A stretch of 64,000 nt of DNA from Cannabis sativa. Its lineage: Eukaryota; Streptophyta; Magnoliopsida; Rosales; Cannabaceae. The position numbers and the translations under genes are program-made. Below, in pieces: positions 1 through 11,666 of this stretch (position 1 is its first letter; the number at the start of each line of letters is the position of its first letter). The notes under the pieces were generated by a model. It saw only the letters and a list, made by a program, of their open reading frames with translations. It was not told where the DNA came from and did no database searches. The stretch is taken from NCBI RefSeq assembly GCF_029168945.1, contig NC_083606.1, forward strand, positions 11,496,041 through 11,560,040. The letters run 5' to 3'.

Positions 1-388
1 CCATTATAAGGCATCAAAACCATTTGCTAGGGACTTAGGTTAACTCAACCTAACCCCAGAAATTGAACCCCAAATATTTCAAAACCTAACAGCCACTAAA
101 CCTAGAAATTTCATAGTGAAACTAAACTACAACTTCAAAAACTTAAGGGGAAAAGAAACTAGGGTTACCTTGTCTTGATTCCTCTTGAATCCTTTGCTGA
201 AAACACAGAATTTCAGCTTCCAAAATCCCTTGCTTCAGCTGGTTCGAAGAGAGAGAGAGAAGGAGAAAGAGTTCTTCAATATTTTGGTTTTTCTTTCTTT
301 TTTTACAAAAAAACAAAATGAGATAATTCCAAATTAGGAAAAATCCTAATTGTCCTTTGGCTGAAATAAAGGCCACTTGTCACCTCCC
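1..388. other. Left flank of LARD-1, no gene seen
   Basis: AT-rich sequence with a short AG-rich stretch near 247-270. No convincing coding exon. Joined across the LARD-1 insertion it continues at 18526, so 1-388 and 18526-18953 were one stretch before the insertion. It has the look of a repeat (possibly part of another LTR), but I cannot name it. Confidence 0.4.
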
Positions 389-1531
389 TGTTGGAAATTA
401 TTTTACCAGGATCTAGATTTACTAACAAGTATGTTGGATTAACAACCTAATATGAATTCTAAAACAATGAAAATAAACACATATAAAGTTAGAAAACCTT
501 ACAGTGGGTGCAGCGGAATAATATGACTCCTTCTGTTCAGATCTCTCGCCCTTGATTCCTTTCTGTAGCAGAGCATCACCAAGATCTGAACCTGGATCTT
601 CTTTTCTCCTTCTTTGATGCAGAAATTCCATAGTCTTCCATAGTCATATAGAAACGCTCTATATGTTCCACGATATAGACACGTCATTAGTTATCCATTG
701 TTATAACCCTAATGTGATCAATGATCCTCTATATAGATGATTTACACTGTACAGGATTAAATTACCGTAACACCCTACAATGTATTTTATCCTTAAAACA
801 CTTAACCCTGTATAAATGATATTTCACCTAAGTGAAATGAGATCTATACCATTTATCTTCGTTTGGTTAAGCTCGAAGGAAATCATCCTTTACTTCTATT
901 TGCCAAATAGAAGCTATAGATTCCATATTTATGTTAGCGCTCCCCCACTCAATTGCATTACCGTGTTCCCAAAATGTACGTATCACCCTGATACAAAACT
1001 AGGCTTAACTAACAAATCAAAGAACACGAATAATACTCTTTAAATTGAGCCTAACCATATCAGGATTTCAATCATGTGATCTAGGATCAACTTATGATAT
1101 TGAATTGAATAGATATTTACGGTAAGTTTCAAAATCTAATTCAAAGTTCAATATCGGTCCATTCCAATGCATACTCCATGCATCCGATACTGGTAAACTT
1201 TGCCAATGTCCTGGAAAGGACATAACACTTTTCCAAGGTGTAAGAATACCTATCGCTGATTATACCATGTCAGTCTAAATCCAGTGTTCTGACAAATCAG
1301 GGAATCTACTTTTGAACATATAATAAAGATTATATTCCACTGTGCTGACAACACTATAATCTTTAACCAACTCATATGTTCTGGACTTAAAAAGAATTCA
1401 TACATTATATACACATATAATCATGAAATAAATCATGTGAACCATGCAACATAAAATGTTATTTCTGATCTTTATTAATAAGTAAATCTGATTATATGAA
1501 ATGAGTTTTATTTAGGGCATAAAACCCAACA
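389..1531 (-). repeat. LARD-1 3' LTR with 772-bp internal deletion
   Basis: It aligns with the right LTR from end to end, except that the segment equal to 16865-17636 of the partner is absent; the junction here is near 640-641. The lost part holds the TATA box and core promoter region, so this LTR probably cannot start transcription, although the 5' LTR still can. Length 1143 bp against 1915 bp in the partner. Confidence 0.92.
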
Positions 1532-1542
1532 AACTCCCACTT
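1532..1542 (-). promoter_or_regulatory. Polypurine tract of LARD-1
   Basis: The minus strand reads AAGTGGGAGTT directly before the 3' LTR start. This is the expected place for the plus-strand DNA primer of an LTR element. The same tract sits at 22419-22429 in LARD-2, which confirms the orientation of both. Confidence 0.8.
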
Positions 1543-3868
1543 GCACTAATATAAAACAAAAAGTGCATTTCAAATAATCATTAACACCTTGATATACCAA
1601 TCAAGTGTAATAGTAGTAAACTCCTCGTAATGGGATCTGACAGGTTGAATTAAACACAACCTCTTCTCCACCATTACTCTTCCTTAATCACAAAATCCTT
1701 GATAATGTGAAATTCCTCTCTATATGTCTACTCTTTTGGGATACTGGATTCTATACTTTTGGGCAACTACTCTTTTGTTATACAGGAAGTAACCCTAGTA
1801 GTTAAGGCAAGTTGGAACACTGCCACAAATGTATAGAACTTTCCTTAGACTGAAAAAGTATCTTTCCTGCAACTTTTAACATTCAGTCTCTTTCTGGTAG
1901 ACCAAGAGATTTCAGATAGGTTTTTACACTTCTCCAAAATCACTACTCCACCCCCAAAGTAATCACCATCTCATCAGCAGACTTTCTAGCACACAGGAAA
2001 GTCTCGAAATCTGATGTGGTGTAGTCTAAGAGTTTCAAAACCACCCTTATTGACTAACATATAGTTCCTCTTCTTAATCTTAAGATTTACTTGATTGTTT
2101 TCCAATGTTCCTCTCCTGGATTAATCTGATACCTACTCATTACTCCCACTCAACAGCAGGTGTCTGGTCTAAGGCATACTAAAGTATATCTGAGACCTCT
2201 CACTGTTGATTTAAGAAATTCTTTCATGGCTTTATCTTCTCTGGAATAGTTGAGACTTTTCCTTAGATAAATAAAATCTATGTCTAAGAAGTTGTGAAGC
2301 TTCTATAGATTTCCATTGAAAAGAAAAATGCTCTAGCATCTTACTAAAGTAAGTTGCTTGCATTAGAGTAAGTAATTACCAGGTATACCACAAGCCATAG
2401 GTTTAGATAAACTCAAACCTATTATACTAGGAACAGGAAGTTTTGTTAAGTCCATTGAATAGACTTATGAACAAAAATTTCCTTTCATGTCCTTGTAACA
2501 GAAAACTTTAGGTTACTCCATGTGAATGGATCAAACCATAGTTCTCTTGGCTTTCTTCTTAGTTTCTTATCTTGACAATCCATTACTTGTTTAAACTCAC
2601 AATGGATTTTAATCACTAGTGTCTTCCAAGTCATGAGAAGAGTGAGTTCCTAGAAACTCTCCCATTACAACAAGGTACCGTGAACTATGTCAAAGAAAAC
2701 TAAATGGTATAGACCTCTTCAGTTGTGTTAAGACAACATCATCTTGTAAAATAAGATGATAGAACACTTATGGAATCAAGAAAAAATATCTCCTTTATTT
2801 GCTACTTTACTTTCAGACTTAGTCATTTTCTTAGAAAAGGTGGTATTTGTTTAAACAAACACTTTCTTATCTAATGACTAAGGGATGCTCCACCCCTAAT
2901 CACTTAGAATAGCTAACAAACATGCAAACCAAGGTTAGCAGTTCTAGCTTTTCTTAAGATTTCGATTAGGTCATCCATGAATCTAGTAATGATTTACATA
3001 AAGTATACAACCATTGCATCATTCTGAAATTAAATTACCATATAAGGATTTAGGCAACGACTAGTAACTAATCATCAATATGCAACTCGAATTTCTGGGG
3101 AGGTAAGTTTGGATATAATTCAAAATCAAATTAATGATCTTTGAACTGCATATCTACTAACTTTTTCTCCACACCTATCAGTTCGCAAGATCTTTAACCA
3201 CTTACCTTCACCATTGCTGGAAATTCATGAAATTTTTCAAACATTTCAAATTTCTTTTGCATAAGGTAAAATCTAGAGTGATCGTTTTAAGAATACAACG
3301 AAAACTCATATCCACCCCTGAATGTACATCCATCTGCGAATGAGATGAAATTACTTTCAGTGGATATAGGCATATTAACTCTTTGCAGAGAATGATCTTG
3401 TCAAAACCACTATGAACAAGATACAAATGCCTTAGATTTATAAAATATGTGGTTGTATCTTTTGATGACTTAAGTTTAGTTACATCAAAGAGTTCTTAGA
3501 ATAGTGCAAGCGGATTCTGGTCACAGAATACTAAACTCATACAGTTTAAATCCATTGATAGAAAATGGTTATGAAACACTTGTGAAAGTGTAACTGTATA
3601 ATTAGTAACTCTTTCTTGGACCACCACTACTAATCTAACTCTATGATTTGCCTATACAAGTAGGAGATATCTAAGATTGAGGATTTATATCATTTAGGGA
3701 TAGAATTCCGGGAATATAATCATATGCGTCATCTAATTTCTTAAGAGAAAATATGACTTTATATGATTTATAGACCATTCATCCAATGATATGTCATTAA
3801 GCTAATTCGAAATGAATAAGCTAAGAGGAATTAGGATAATTTCGTTTTAAATAAGAATCCAACGATGC

Positions 3869-4552
3869 TCCGATTAGCGAGAGTCAAAGTAATCTTATTT
3901 ATACAATCTTCTTGTTTCATATTGTAAAATACTAGTCTAGGGTGTCCTCAATTGATGAACAACTAGATGTTGCATTTACAATATTTATCTTTCGAGATCT
4001 AACACTACTATGTTAGTCTAATGGTGAAAATCCATTAGGGATTTATCTCATTAGAAAAACAAATCAAGTTAGACCAACAATGAAGATTCGAAATTAAACT
4101 ACAATTTAATAACAGAAAATAACATGGTTCAATACAAATTCATACACAATTCAGAAATTATGAAGCACATAGCAAGTAGGAATGACAAGTGAAAATACTA
4201 AAACATACAATCCTAAATAATTTCCAAGGTTTTCAACAAACTGATATCAGTGTCCCGTTTAGGCGAGAGTCAAAGCTACCATTCATTGAATAGAGTTGTC
4301 AGCTCATCTAAAATGATCAACATTCTAGCAACCTTTTATTCGATCAAGATTGAAATCCGCGTTGTCCCGTTTAGGCGAGAGTCAAGGCTATTCTATCTTA
4401 TGAGCTTCCACCATTGTTTCATATTCTTGCAAGTCTTATACAGTCGCCACCATTAGGGTGAGCATAAACTATATAAAAAACTTACAAGATTACTTATCTT
4501 TCGAGATTAAACGGTGCTAACTTGCTAATGAACGTTCCTCCATTAGGGAGGA
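3869..4552 (-). other. Conserved motif and hairpin cluster in LARD-1
   Basis: Three copies of a CGAGAGTCAA-containing module lie at 3869-3886, 4253-4273 and 4365-4385. Three short perfect hairpins with the same five-base loop ATTAG lie at 4028-4044 (AAATCC/GGATTT), 4448-4460 (CACC/GGTG) and 4536-4552 (TCCTCC/GGAGGA). LARD-2 has the matching hairpins at 25005-25021, 25434-25446 and 25510-25526. The stems differ from one another while the loop stays the same. This looks like selection on RNA or single-strand DNA structure; its function is unknown. Confidence 0.65.
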
Positions 4553-5873
4553 TTACTCACTAAAACAATAGCTATGTAAAACCAACAATGGAGATCGAAT
4601 ATCCTTATAATAAAGCTCATTATTTAATGAAGGTTGTATTTTCTTCTAATATTTATTTTAATTCATTTATTTTAAATATATATTTATTTAATTAAAATTT
4701 CCAATTTAGAATGAAAAATTCCAAATATAAATTTTAATTTAATATTTATAAATTATACTTAGATGGATACGAAAATAACGTGAATTATTTCCATCTTAGT
4801 AATAATTTCCATAAATATTTAGAAAATTATTCAATTTAAGTTGTTTCAAAATTAATTTGAATTAATTTACAACTCAAATTTAATTTTCTATAAATATATA
4901 TTGCATTTTCGAAAATGCTTTAAAATAAAATAAAATAAATCCTGGAAAATTACTCTAATTTTATGTTGGCCCAAAATTAATTAATAAAAATTAATTTTCA
5001 ACAAAAAATATAATTTTCCTATTTAATTAAATATCTTAGAAAAATTTCAAATATTTAAGTATCATGATTAAAAAATCAACTTAAATATTAATTTTCTATT
5101 TAATTAAATATCACTAGAAAAATACTTCAAGCAAAACAGATAATATCTATCTAGACTTTCATAGACTAATTAATCCAATTTCTAATTATTATATATTTTA
5201 GTTCATTTATTTTAATTAACCATCAAATGAAAAAGTCACTGATTTAAGTTGGTCCAAAATTAAATAAATAATTTTCAACTTTAATCTATTTTTCAAGTAA
5301 AATTCGAAATTTCTACATTAAAGAAATGTAATTTCGAAATTTTGGGAAATGATTAATAAAATAAAATAAAATATATTCTGAAAATTATTCAAACTTAAGT
5401 TATTCTGAAATAAGATTCCAAACTTAAAATAATTTTTCAACTTTAATTAAATAACATGAAAATAACAATATCAAAGTATCATGATGAAAATCAACTTAGA
5501 TATTGAAATTTTCAATTTAATTAAATGTATTAAATTCAAGAAATAAATAATTAAGTAAAGAGGAAACTTAATTATTAATTCTAGTTTAATACTAGGAAAA
5601 TATTCTAAACTTAGATTGTACCAAAATTAATTAGGAAACAATTAATTTCACAATCTATGATATTTTCCTATTTAATATTAGAAATAATAACTAGTACTAG
5701 AAATAACTATCTTGAATATATCATTGACTAAGTGTTTTTCTAAAATTAACTTTAAAATATTACAATGAAAAATAAATTTCATATATTTTAAAAGTTAATT
5801 ATGTTGCTAATTCAATTTTAATTAGGTTAGACTAATATAATTAACCTAATACAATTATTTAAATAAGGCAAAT

Positions 5874-5965
5874 GGGCCTTCACAATTGGGGTAGTTCATG
5901 TGAGGGGGAGCTGGGTTCAGTATGTCGTACCCACTTCTATGGCCCCCAACTCTCACACAAGGCCC
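5874..5965 (-). other. Conserved 92-bp stem-loop in LARD-1
   Basis: GGGCCTT at the left end pairs with AAGGCCC at the right end, and inner arms GTGAGGGGG and CCCCCAACTCTCAC can pair around a centre that contains GTATGTCGTACCC. The same element at 27264-27355 in LARD-2 has exactly the same length and nearly the same sequence, although the AT-rich DNA around both has drifted far. A packaging, dimerisation or stability element of the retrotransposon RNA is possible, but nothing in the sequence proves which. Confidence 0.6.
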
Positions 5966-6655
5966 AAAAGAGAGGAATTTAACCTTAAAATAAACAATTG
6001 TTATTCATTGAATAAGCCCAAATCTAATTGGGCCTAAATAAATTTCCTTATGTCAAAATTTATTTTAGCAACCTAGTCCATTTACTTAGTAAAAACTTAA
6101 ATGGGCTTCCTATATGCATCTAAGCCCAAAAGCAAACATATAGGCTCACACAGGTCAAATGATTTGGATGGACCTTATCATGTTACTAGGTTTACACAGA
6201 TGAAAGAAGTACAAAATTTACCTGTTACAAATTATTTATAAGATCTATCGTCAATTGGACTATGATTAAAATCAGATCATTGGATCATGATCTGTCAACA
6301 AGTTAATCATAGCAATTTAGATCAGATAAATAATAGGTTTGTTAAAAAGTTTTGAATAAACAATATAAATAAACAAACATTGTCCATGTAACAGATGTGA
6401 ATCAAGATATTAATATAATTAAATTATTATTCTTAAACTAACCAAATAAAGGAAACTAATTTTAAAATATCTAGGTTTATTTGAATCAAATAAAATTAAA
6501 TATCTAATAAGATCAATGATTTAAAAGGAAAGAATCTCCAATATCACTTTCAGATCTTATAATTTAATAAAATAAACCAATTTTAAAATAGATTTGGTTA
6601 AATAATAATTACCATAATTATATGTCAAAATATCTCAAATTAAGCAATATTCAAA

Positions 6656-6685
6656 GGGAAATTTGACAATACATGCTTAAAAATA
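6656..6685 (+). repeat. MULE left terminal inverted repeat
   Basis: Thirty bases that match the reverse complement of 15507-15536 with a single mismatch; weaker similarity runs on to a shared TGCTAGC near 6705. Confidence 0.88.
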
Positions 6686-6779
6686 GCATGTGTTGTTTTA
6701 ATATGCTAGCCAAAAAATAGTTCAAAAAATAACCTCCAATTAAGATTAATCCCAATAATACCCTCCCCATTTCAAATTA

Positions 6780-7681
6780 CCACTCTCTCTCTAACTCTCT
6801 CTTTTCTCTCTCTCTCTCTCTGTCTCTCGTTCTCACGCAACCCAAACGACACCCACCCTCCCCTAACCGGACCACCACCTCAAGTCACCGGACCACCAAC
6901 GACAACCCACCAAGCCTGCTACGAAACCCCACCCGACCCCAACAAAACCACCACCTCCAGACGAAATCGCGAAATCCACCACCTCCAGACGACATCGCGA
7001 AAACTTTGAAGACCAAATCGTGGAAGCCTGTAACATATCGTGAAACACAGAGAGACGAGCACCAGACCATTAGAGACGATATCGTGAAACCCCAAACTCG
7101 TTACACCCCTACACAAAACCCAGATCCGAAACAGTAAAAAAGGTATTTGTCTAAACTTTTTTATTGTTTTGATTAGTTTTTATTTGTTTGTGCTTCATTT
7201 TAAAGAAATGTATTTACTTTATTTTGAAAATTTTTTGATTTCGTTTGAATTTCATTGATGCCGATCTGTGTTCTGGTTTTTGCACAATTTGCGACGTGTC
7301 GCGACTATGTTCACGACATAGCGCGACATCGTCTTGGGAAAGTTCAAAATTTATAAGAAACCGTTTGTTTATCGACATTTTAGCGATACATTAGCGAGCT
7401 ACTTCGTGATATATAGTGTTGAGTGTGTAGGTTTCATGATTTTATCGACTTGTATGTGTTTGGCGACATGTTCGCGATTTGGTTAGCGATATATGACAGT
7501 CGTACCTAGGATTCATGTGTTTTTATCGTCTTGTTTGTTGTTAGCGATATGGTAGCGACATAATAGCGACATAGTTAGCGATATGATTAGCAGTAACCTG
7601 TATTATGTTTCACGATAATTAGCGACATAGTGCGACATCTTTAACGACATACTTCTAACAAATTTGTTGACAATTTTGCAG
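6780..7681 (+). promoter_or_regulatory. Leader and first intron of the Ulp1-like gene
   Basis: CT-rich DNA (6780-6830) followed by sequence with few stops and an AG/GT donor-like site at 7142/7143. The stretch 7143-7681 ends in TTTTGCAG immediately before the ATG at 7682, so it reads as a 5'-UTR intron. This intron holds the first GCGACAT array (about 7280-7660). The exact transcription start is not visible. Confidence 0.5.
7280..7660 (+). repeat. GCGACAT motif array 1 (leader intron)
   Basis: Repeated variants of TAGCGACAT and TAGCGATAT, almost all read on the plus strand, spread irregularly through the intron. They are not a simple tandem repeat, because spacing and flanks vary. Confidence 0.8.
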
Positions 7682-10600
7682 ATGGCACCTGAACTTAAAC
7701 TTCCAATTTCCTCTCATTTCACGGGACGTCTTACCTATCGGGGTACAGATAGGTTCAGATATATCAAGGCCAAGTTTACTGAGATGGATTTGGTTGAGAC
7801 AGTGAAGGCTAGTCCTTTCGGACACTTTTGGGAAGCTGGAGAGTTGACTTTTTCCGGCGCGTTGGTCCACAGCCTCCTCTTAAGAAAAATGAAAGTGGAC
7901 ACAGAGAAGGAGGATGAGGTTTGGTTTCATGTAGGGAGAAATGACATGAGATTCGGACGGATAGAGTTTGGACTCATTACTGGCTTACCTATGGGTAGTG
8001 CCCCTACAGACGAGGAAATACACGCCAAGTCCAACGACCATCTAGTTCGGACTTATTTTGAAGGGAAGAGTTCTGTTCAGTTGGACTCCCTTATGCTCCA
8101 ACTTGAGAGGTGCGAAGATAAAGATGATGCCTACAAGCTTGGACTGATCGCTTTCATTGAAGGTGTATTAGTATCAAAGGAGGGCAATGTCCAAGTTTGG
8201 CCTGAGATGTTGAAGTTTGTTAACGATCTCGAATTCTTCTTTAAGTATCCGTGGGGCGAGCGCGCTTTCCGTAAGCTGATGGAGACATTAGGAAAGAATA
8301 TGCAACATTACAAGGATAATGTTGACAAGAAGAAGGGGAAGAAGATTGCTCAGGAGGCAAAGTACACTGTTAGTGGCTATGTGCCTGCCTTTCAGTACTG
8401 GGCATACGAAGCAATTGAGAAGTTGGGGAAGAAGTATGCCCACTGCAACGGGACCAAGTTCCCCAGAATGTTGAGCTGGAAAACACCGGAGGGCCAACGG
8501 AAACAAGATGTGAAGGCAACAGACATTGCACTGTTATTCAACAGTCGGGTATGTTTCTTAACTGTTCAGTATTTTATTTAAATTTATTGAAAATGAACAT
8601 TCGCGACATTGTTCGCGATGTGTTAGCGACATTATGCGATATCGCAAAAAGAAATTGCCACATCGCTTATCGCGACATATGTCGCGACATGTTAGCGACA
8701 TGTAGCGACATTGTGCTGTATGTTTACAATTATCATAATATTTGACTTCTGTGTTCCTTTTTTGTTTCAGTTGGTGGTGAAGAAGTGCTTGTTTCCCCGG
8801 CCCAGTGAAGAGGCATACTTTAAGAGTATTAATGAGGGTAAAGCCCCTCTTTGCTTTGAGATGGACGTAGAACAAACGGTAGACGTTTATGGTACACAGG
8901 AGTCCGTGTTTGAAACTCAAGCGAAGACCATCAACGAGGCCGTCACAAAGGCAAATTTAGTTCCACCACCACCGGCACCTGAAGTACACGAGCCATCTAC
9001 TTCAGCAGGTCCTTCTGCTCCAACCAGTACAACTGTGGACACTGACCTTGTAAAGAGGTTGGATAGTATTGAGGCCCGGCTGGAGAAGCTTGAGTCCCAG
9101 CAGGAAGCCGTCATGTTGGCACAGACGGGGTTAGTAAATAGCTATCTCAGCATGAGGCGGTCCTTCACAGATAGTCAGAAAGATCTGAAGGAGACTCTAC
9201 TGGCTAAGATGGACGAGTTGATGGCTATGGTAAAAGGAGCGGCCACACCTGGAGAGCCCACACCTGCACCGCAAAATGAGGAAGAACCGGCGAGTGATAA
9301 CGAAGATGTCTTCCCAGAAGATTGGGAAGCAGATGATAACGAGGCACCGTCAACTCCATTGGAAGCAATTATCACGGCCATTGGGGATACACAATCACAG
9401 GACGAAGTCCTACTTCTACCTGGACCCCCAGAAAATGTGCCATTTGTGAGGAAGAGGAAGCCGCCAAAGTACTTGAACGACTACACAGCGGAAAAGAAAA
9501 AGAGGCGAGTTCTTCCGGAGAACGTAGACCCGGAGAGACCAGCAGACCGTAGATTGCTTCGTACGTTCAAGAGGTGGTTGATTGGAGACATTCCCAATGC
9601 TCGACCTAGGAATGTGCACACCGGTGTTGGCGATGTGAAGTTCTTCACAGTTTTATTTCTTAGGTCGGAGTGGCTTCACGATGATGTAAGTATTTAATCA
9701 TTAATTAGTTTTTTTTTTTCTGATTTTGCAACATATATGTTATTGTCGATGTGTTGGCGACATTGTCGCGACATTTTCGCGACATTGCTGCTGATACTGA
9801 TGTTTTTTGCTTTCTGTTTTATTTGTCGACATGTCGCGACATTGTGACGACATTATCGCGACATGGGGTACTTTTTTATTGCTTCTGTTTAACGACATGT
9901 CGCGACATTGTCACGACATTGTCGCGACATTAGGCAAATTTTTCTGGCGACATTGTTCGCGACGTTTCGCGACTTTATTTACGACATTGATTAATCTTCT
10001 CTTTTTTTTATGCAGCACATAGATGCCATATCACACTTGATGAGGAGGAGACGCCATCATTTTCCAGAGTTGTACCCTCAGCCAGGTGTGATTTTGGACA
10101 CAACACTTCCACAATTCCTCATGGGCATTTGGAGCTGCCAGACTGGTGACAGAAGTACGTTCGAATGGCCAGATGCGGTGAACCAGTATTATCTGGGTAT
10201 GGAGAGCAGATACATGCCATGTTGGAAGGATTTGAACTTCATATACTTCGTCCTGTACTTCGATCATCAAAAACATTGGGTTGCTGTTGAGGTAGATATT
10301 GATATGTGGCAGATTCGGGTGTACGATAATGATTTATCATGCACCACCGACGCACAGTTTGATGCCATCATGCTACCTTGGACTGAGTTGTTTCCACATC
10401 TGCTGAGGTCTACTGGCTATTATGATCAAGTCAACAACAACATTCTCAATGTGGACTTAGGGGACAGTAGCCAACTCAAATCAATGCATGCTAGACGCAT
10501 GCCAAGTGAGGTGGTTCCCCAAAGTAAAACAAGGTATTTGTTAATATAGTATATTATTATTTAATTTGCCATTACTCTTTAAATGTAGTTCACTCTCTAA

Positions 10601-10766
10601 ATGTGTTTGTTGTTAATTTTTCAGTGGTGATTGCGGGGTGTATGCACTTGAGTACATCGAACATCTCATGCTGAATCGGTCCTTGGACAACATTACAGAC
10701 GATAGCATGAGAATGTTCAGAGATCGGTGGTGTGTAGACTTGTTTTATCAGAACTTAACTTGGTGA
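7682..10766 (+). CDS. DUF1985-Ulp1-like cysteine protease of the MULE
   Basis: Four coding exons: 7682-8548, 8771-9685, 10016-10533 and 10625-10766, all with GT/AG borders; the joined frame is open for 813 residues. Residues about 45-190 match the plant DUF1985 domain (motifs HFWEAGELTFSG and EVWFHVGRNDMRFG). A coiled-coil-like acidic and proline-rich linker follows (about 380-540). The C-terminus is a C48 (Ulp1/SENP) peptidase fold with His681 (KHWVAV), Asp698 (VYDND), Gln763 and Cys770 (SGDCGVY), so the catalytic set looks complete. C48 enzymes cleave SUMO-type modifiers; the target of this transposon-borne branch is unknown. DUF1985 also occurs, as I recall, in VANC anti-silencing proteins of VANDAL MULEs. 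The start is set by a splice acceptor ending at 7681; an ATG six codons upstream lies inside the probable intron. The gene is intact, unlike the transposase beside it. Confidence 0.88.
8590..8715 (+). repeat. GCGACAT motif array 2 (Ulp1 intron)
   Basis: The coding-intron 8549-8770 contains a run of GCGACAT, GCGATAT and TGTCGCGACA forms, while the exons on both sides have almost none. Confidence 0.8.
9745..9990 (+). repeat. GCGACAT motif array 3 (Ulp1 intron)
   Basis: The densest array: I count about 13 CGACAT cores in roughly 245 bp within intron 9686-10015, most preceded by G or A and read on the plus strand. Several overlap to make the palindrome TGTCGCGACA. The repeated core makes short plus-frame peptides that are not genes. 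Confidence 0.85.
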
Positions 10767-10859
10767 AATATAATTTAAAAGGGTTGTAATTTTTTTGTAT
10801 TATAGACGATAGTTGTTTTTAGTACTGTACAGTTTTTATATATGGAAAAGTGTTCAATT

Positions 10860-11200
10860 TTAAAACTTTTACTTACATGTCGCTACAAAATCGTTAACAT
10901 GTCGTTGAATGTCAAAAATTTTTAGTTTCTGAGTGTTTGTTTTCATATCGCTAAAGCATCGCGAACATGTCGCTAAAAATGTCGATAGTACAATCATGTT
11001 TTGACTCTTCAGTTGCTGTCGTTAACATGTCGCATGTATGTCGCGAAACGTCGGTACAAAAGACGTTCCCACATTAAATGGTAATTAATGTGACATTTAT
11101 TATCCCGCCTAACCAACTACTTGACTATGTCGATAACATGTCGCTCTGTGTCGCGACATGTCGCGAAAATTGCCCAGATTGCTTTGTGCATGACAAACAT
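10860..11200 (-). repeat. GCGACAT motif array 4 (spacer, inverted orientation)
   Basis: Between the Ulp1-like gene and the small Cys-rich gene. From here rightwards the motif is read mainly on the minus strand (ATGTCGCTA on the plus strand), so the orientation flips near the end of the Ulp1 gene. Confidence 0.75.
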
Positions 11201-11263
11201 GTGTACAATTGTGTAATTCAATTTTTATATTTATTATCCCACCTTCCCAACTACTAGTTTTCT

Positions 11264-11272
11264 CTATAAAAG
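11264..11272 (+). promoter_or_regulatory. TATA box of the small Cys-rich gene
   Basis: CTATAAAAG lies 67 bp before the ATG at 11340 and is followed by a short leader without upstream ATG. This is the best reason to treat the small frame as a real gene. Confidence 0.6.
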
Positions 11273-11339
11273 CCAATTGTCTATCTCATAAGTTACATAT
11301 TTTCTTAATTTTTTCCCTCTTAAGATAATTCTCTTAGCA

Positions 11340-11666
11340 ATGTCTACTAGAAGGAACAAGGGCAAATATCCGATTCTTACTCCTGAAGAGATCAAGCAGG
11401 AGCCTGATTGTGGGGAAATTACGCCTCAAATGCAAAAAGTGCTTGATGACATGAATCGTTTTGAAAATGAACGGCTTATGAACGAGTGGAGGTTTCTAAA
11501 ACTTGAAAAAAAATTTAACAAAACAGGTGTATGGCCGGCTCCACCACTAGGGTTCCCCGAAGGCTGCCGTCGCTGCAAGTTAGGTTATTTAAATGGTAAA
11601 CAGGTGAAGCCTGGATCTCTATGCAAATATTGCAAGGCTACATGTCGCTTCATGTCGCAAATGTAA
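11340..11666 (+). CDS. Small Cys-rich, putative zinc-binding MULE protein
   Basis: A single-exon frame of 108 residues. The N-terminus is basic (MSTRRNKGKYP). The middle (about 30-60) is charged and likely helical (DDMNRFENERLMNEWRFLKLE). The C-terminus has CRRC, a 15-residue spacer, CKYC and one more Cys, a pattern that fits a zinc ribbon or knuckle. I do not recognise the family. It lies between the convergent Ulp1-like and transposase genes, with a TATA box upstream and motif arrays on both sides. By position it may be the third gene of a three-gene MULE, comparable with the extra gene of VANDAL elements, but I see no sequence proof of that. Chance frame is possible, though TATA box, open length and Cys pattern speak against it. 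Confidence 0.6.
   Translation: MSTRRNKGKYPILTPEEIKQEPDCGEITPQMQKVLDDMNRFENERLMNEWRFLKLEKKFNKTGVWPAPPLGFPEGCRRCKLGYLNGKQVKPGSLCKYCKATCRFMSQM

Larger units (their letters stand above)
1543..6655 (-). other. LARD-1 internal region, left part, noncoding
   Basis: About 5.1 kb with no credible reading frame, aligned along its length with 22430-27700 of LARD-2. The part nearest the 3' LTR is mixed sequence. About 4620-5860 is very AT-rich with many small indels between copies. Islands that stay conserved are the motif and hairpin cluster at 3869-4552 and the stem-loop at 5874-5965. No gag or pol motif was found in any frame. Confidence 0.75.

Noticed and set aside
816..1043. Small frame repeated at 17810-18073
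   Set aside because: It lies inside LARD LTRs, differs in frame and length between copies, and runs against the element transcript.
6863..7116. Minus-strand Gly/Trp-rich frames near the MULE left end
   Set aside because: They are antisense to the CT- and CCACC-rich leader of the Ulp1-like gene.
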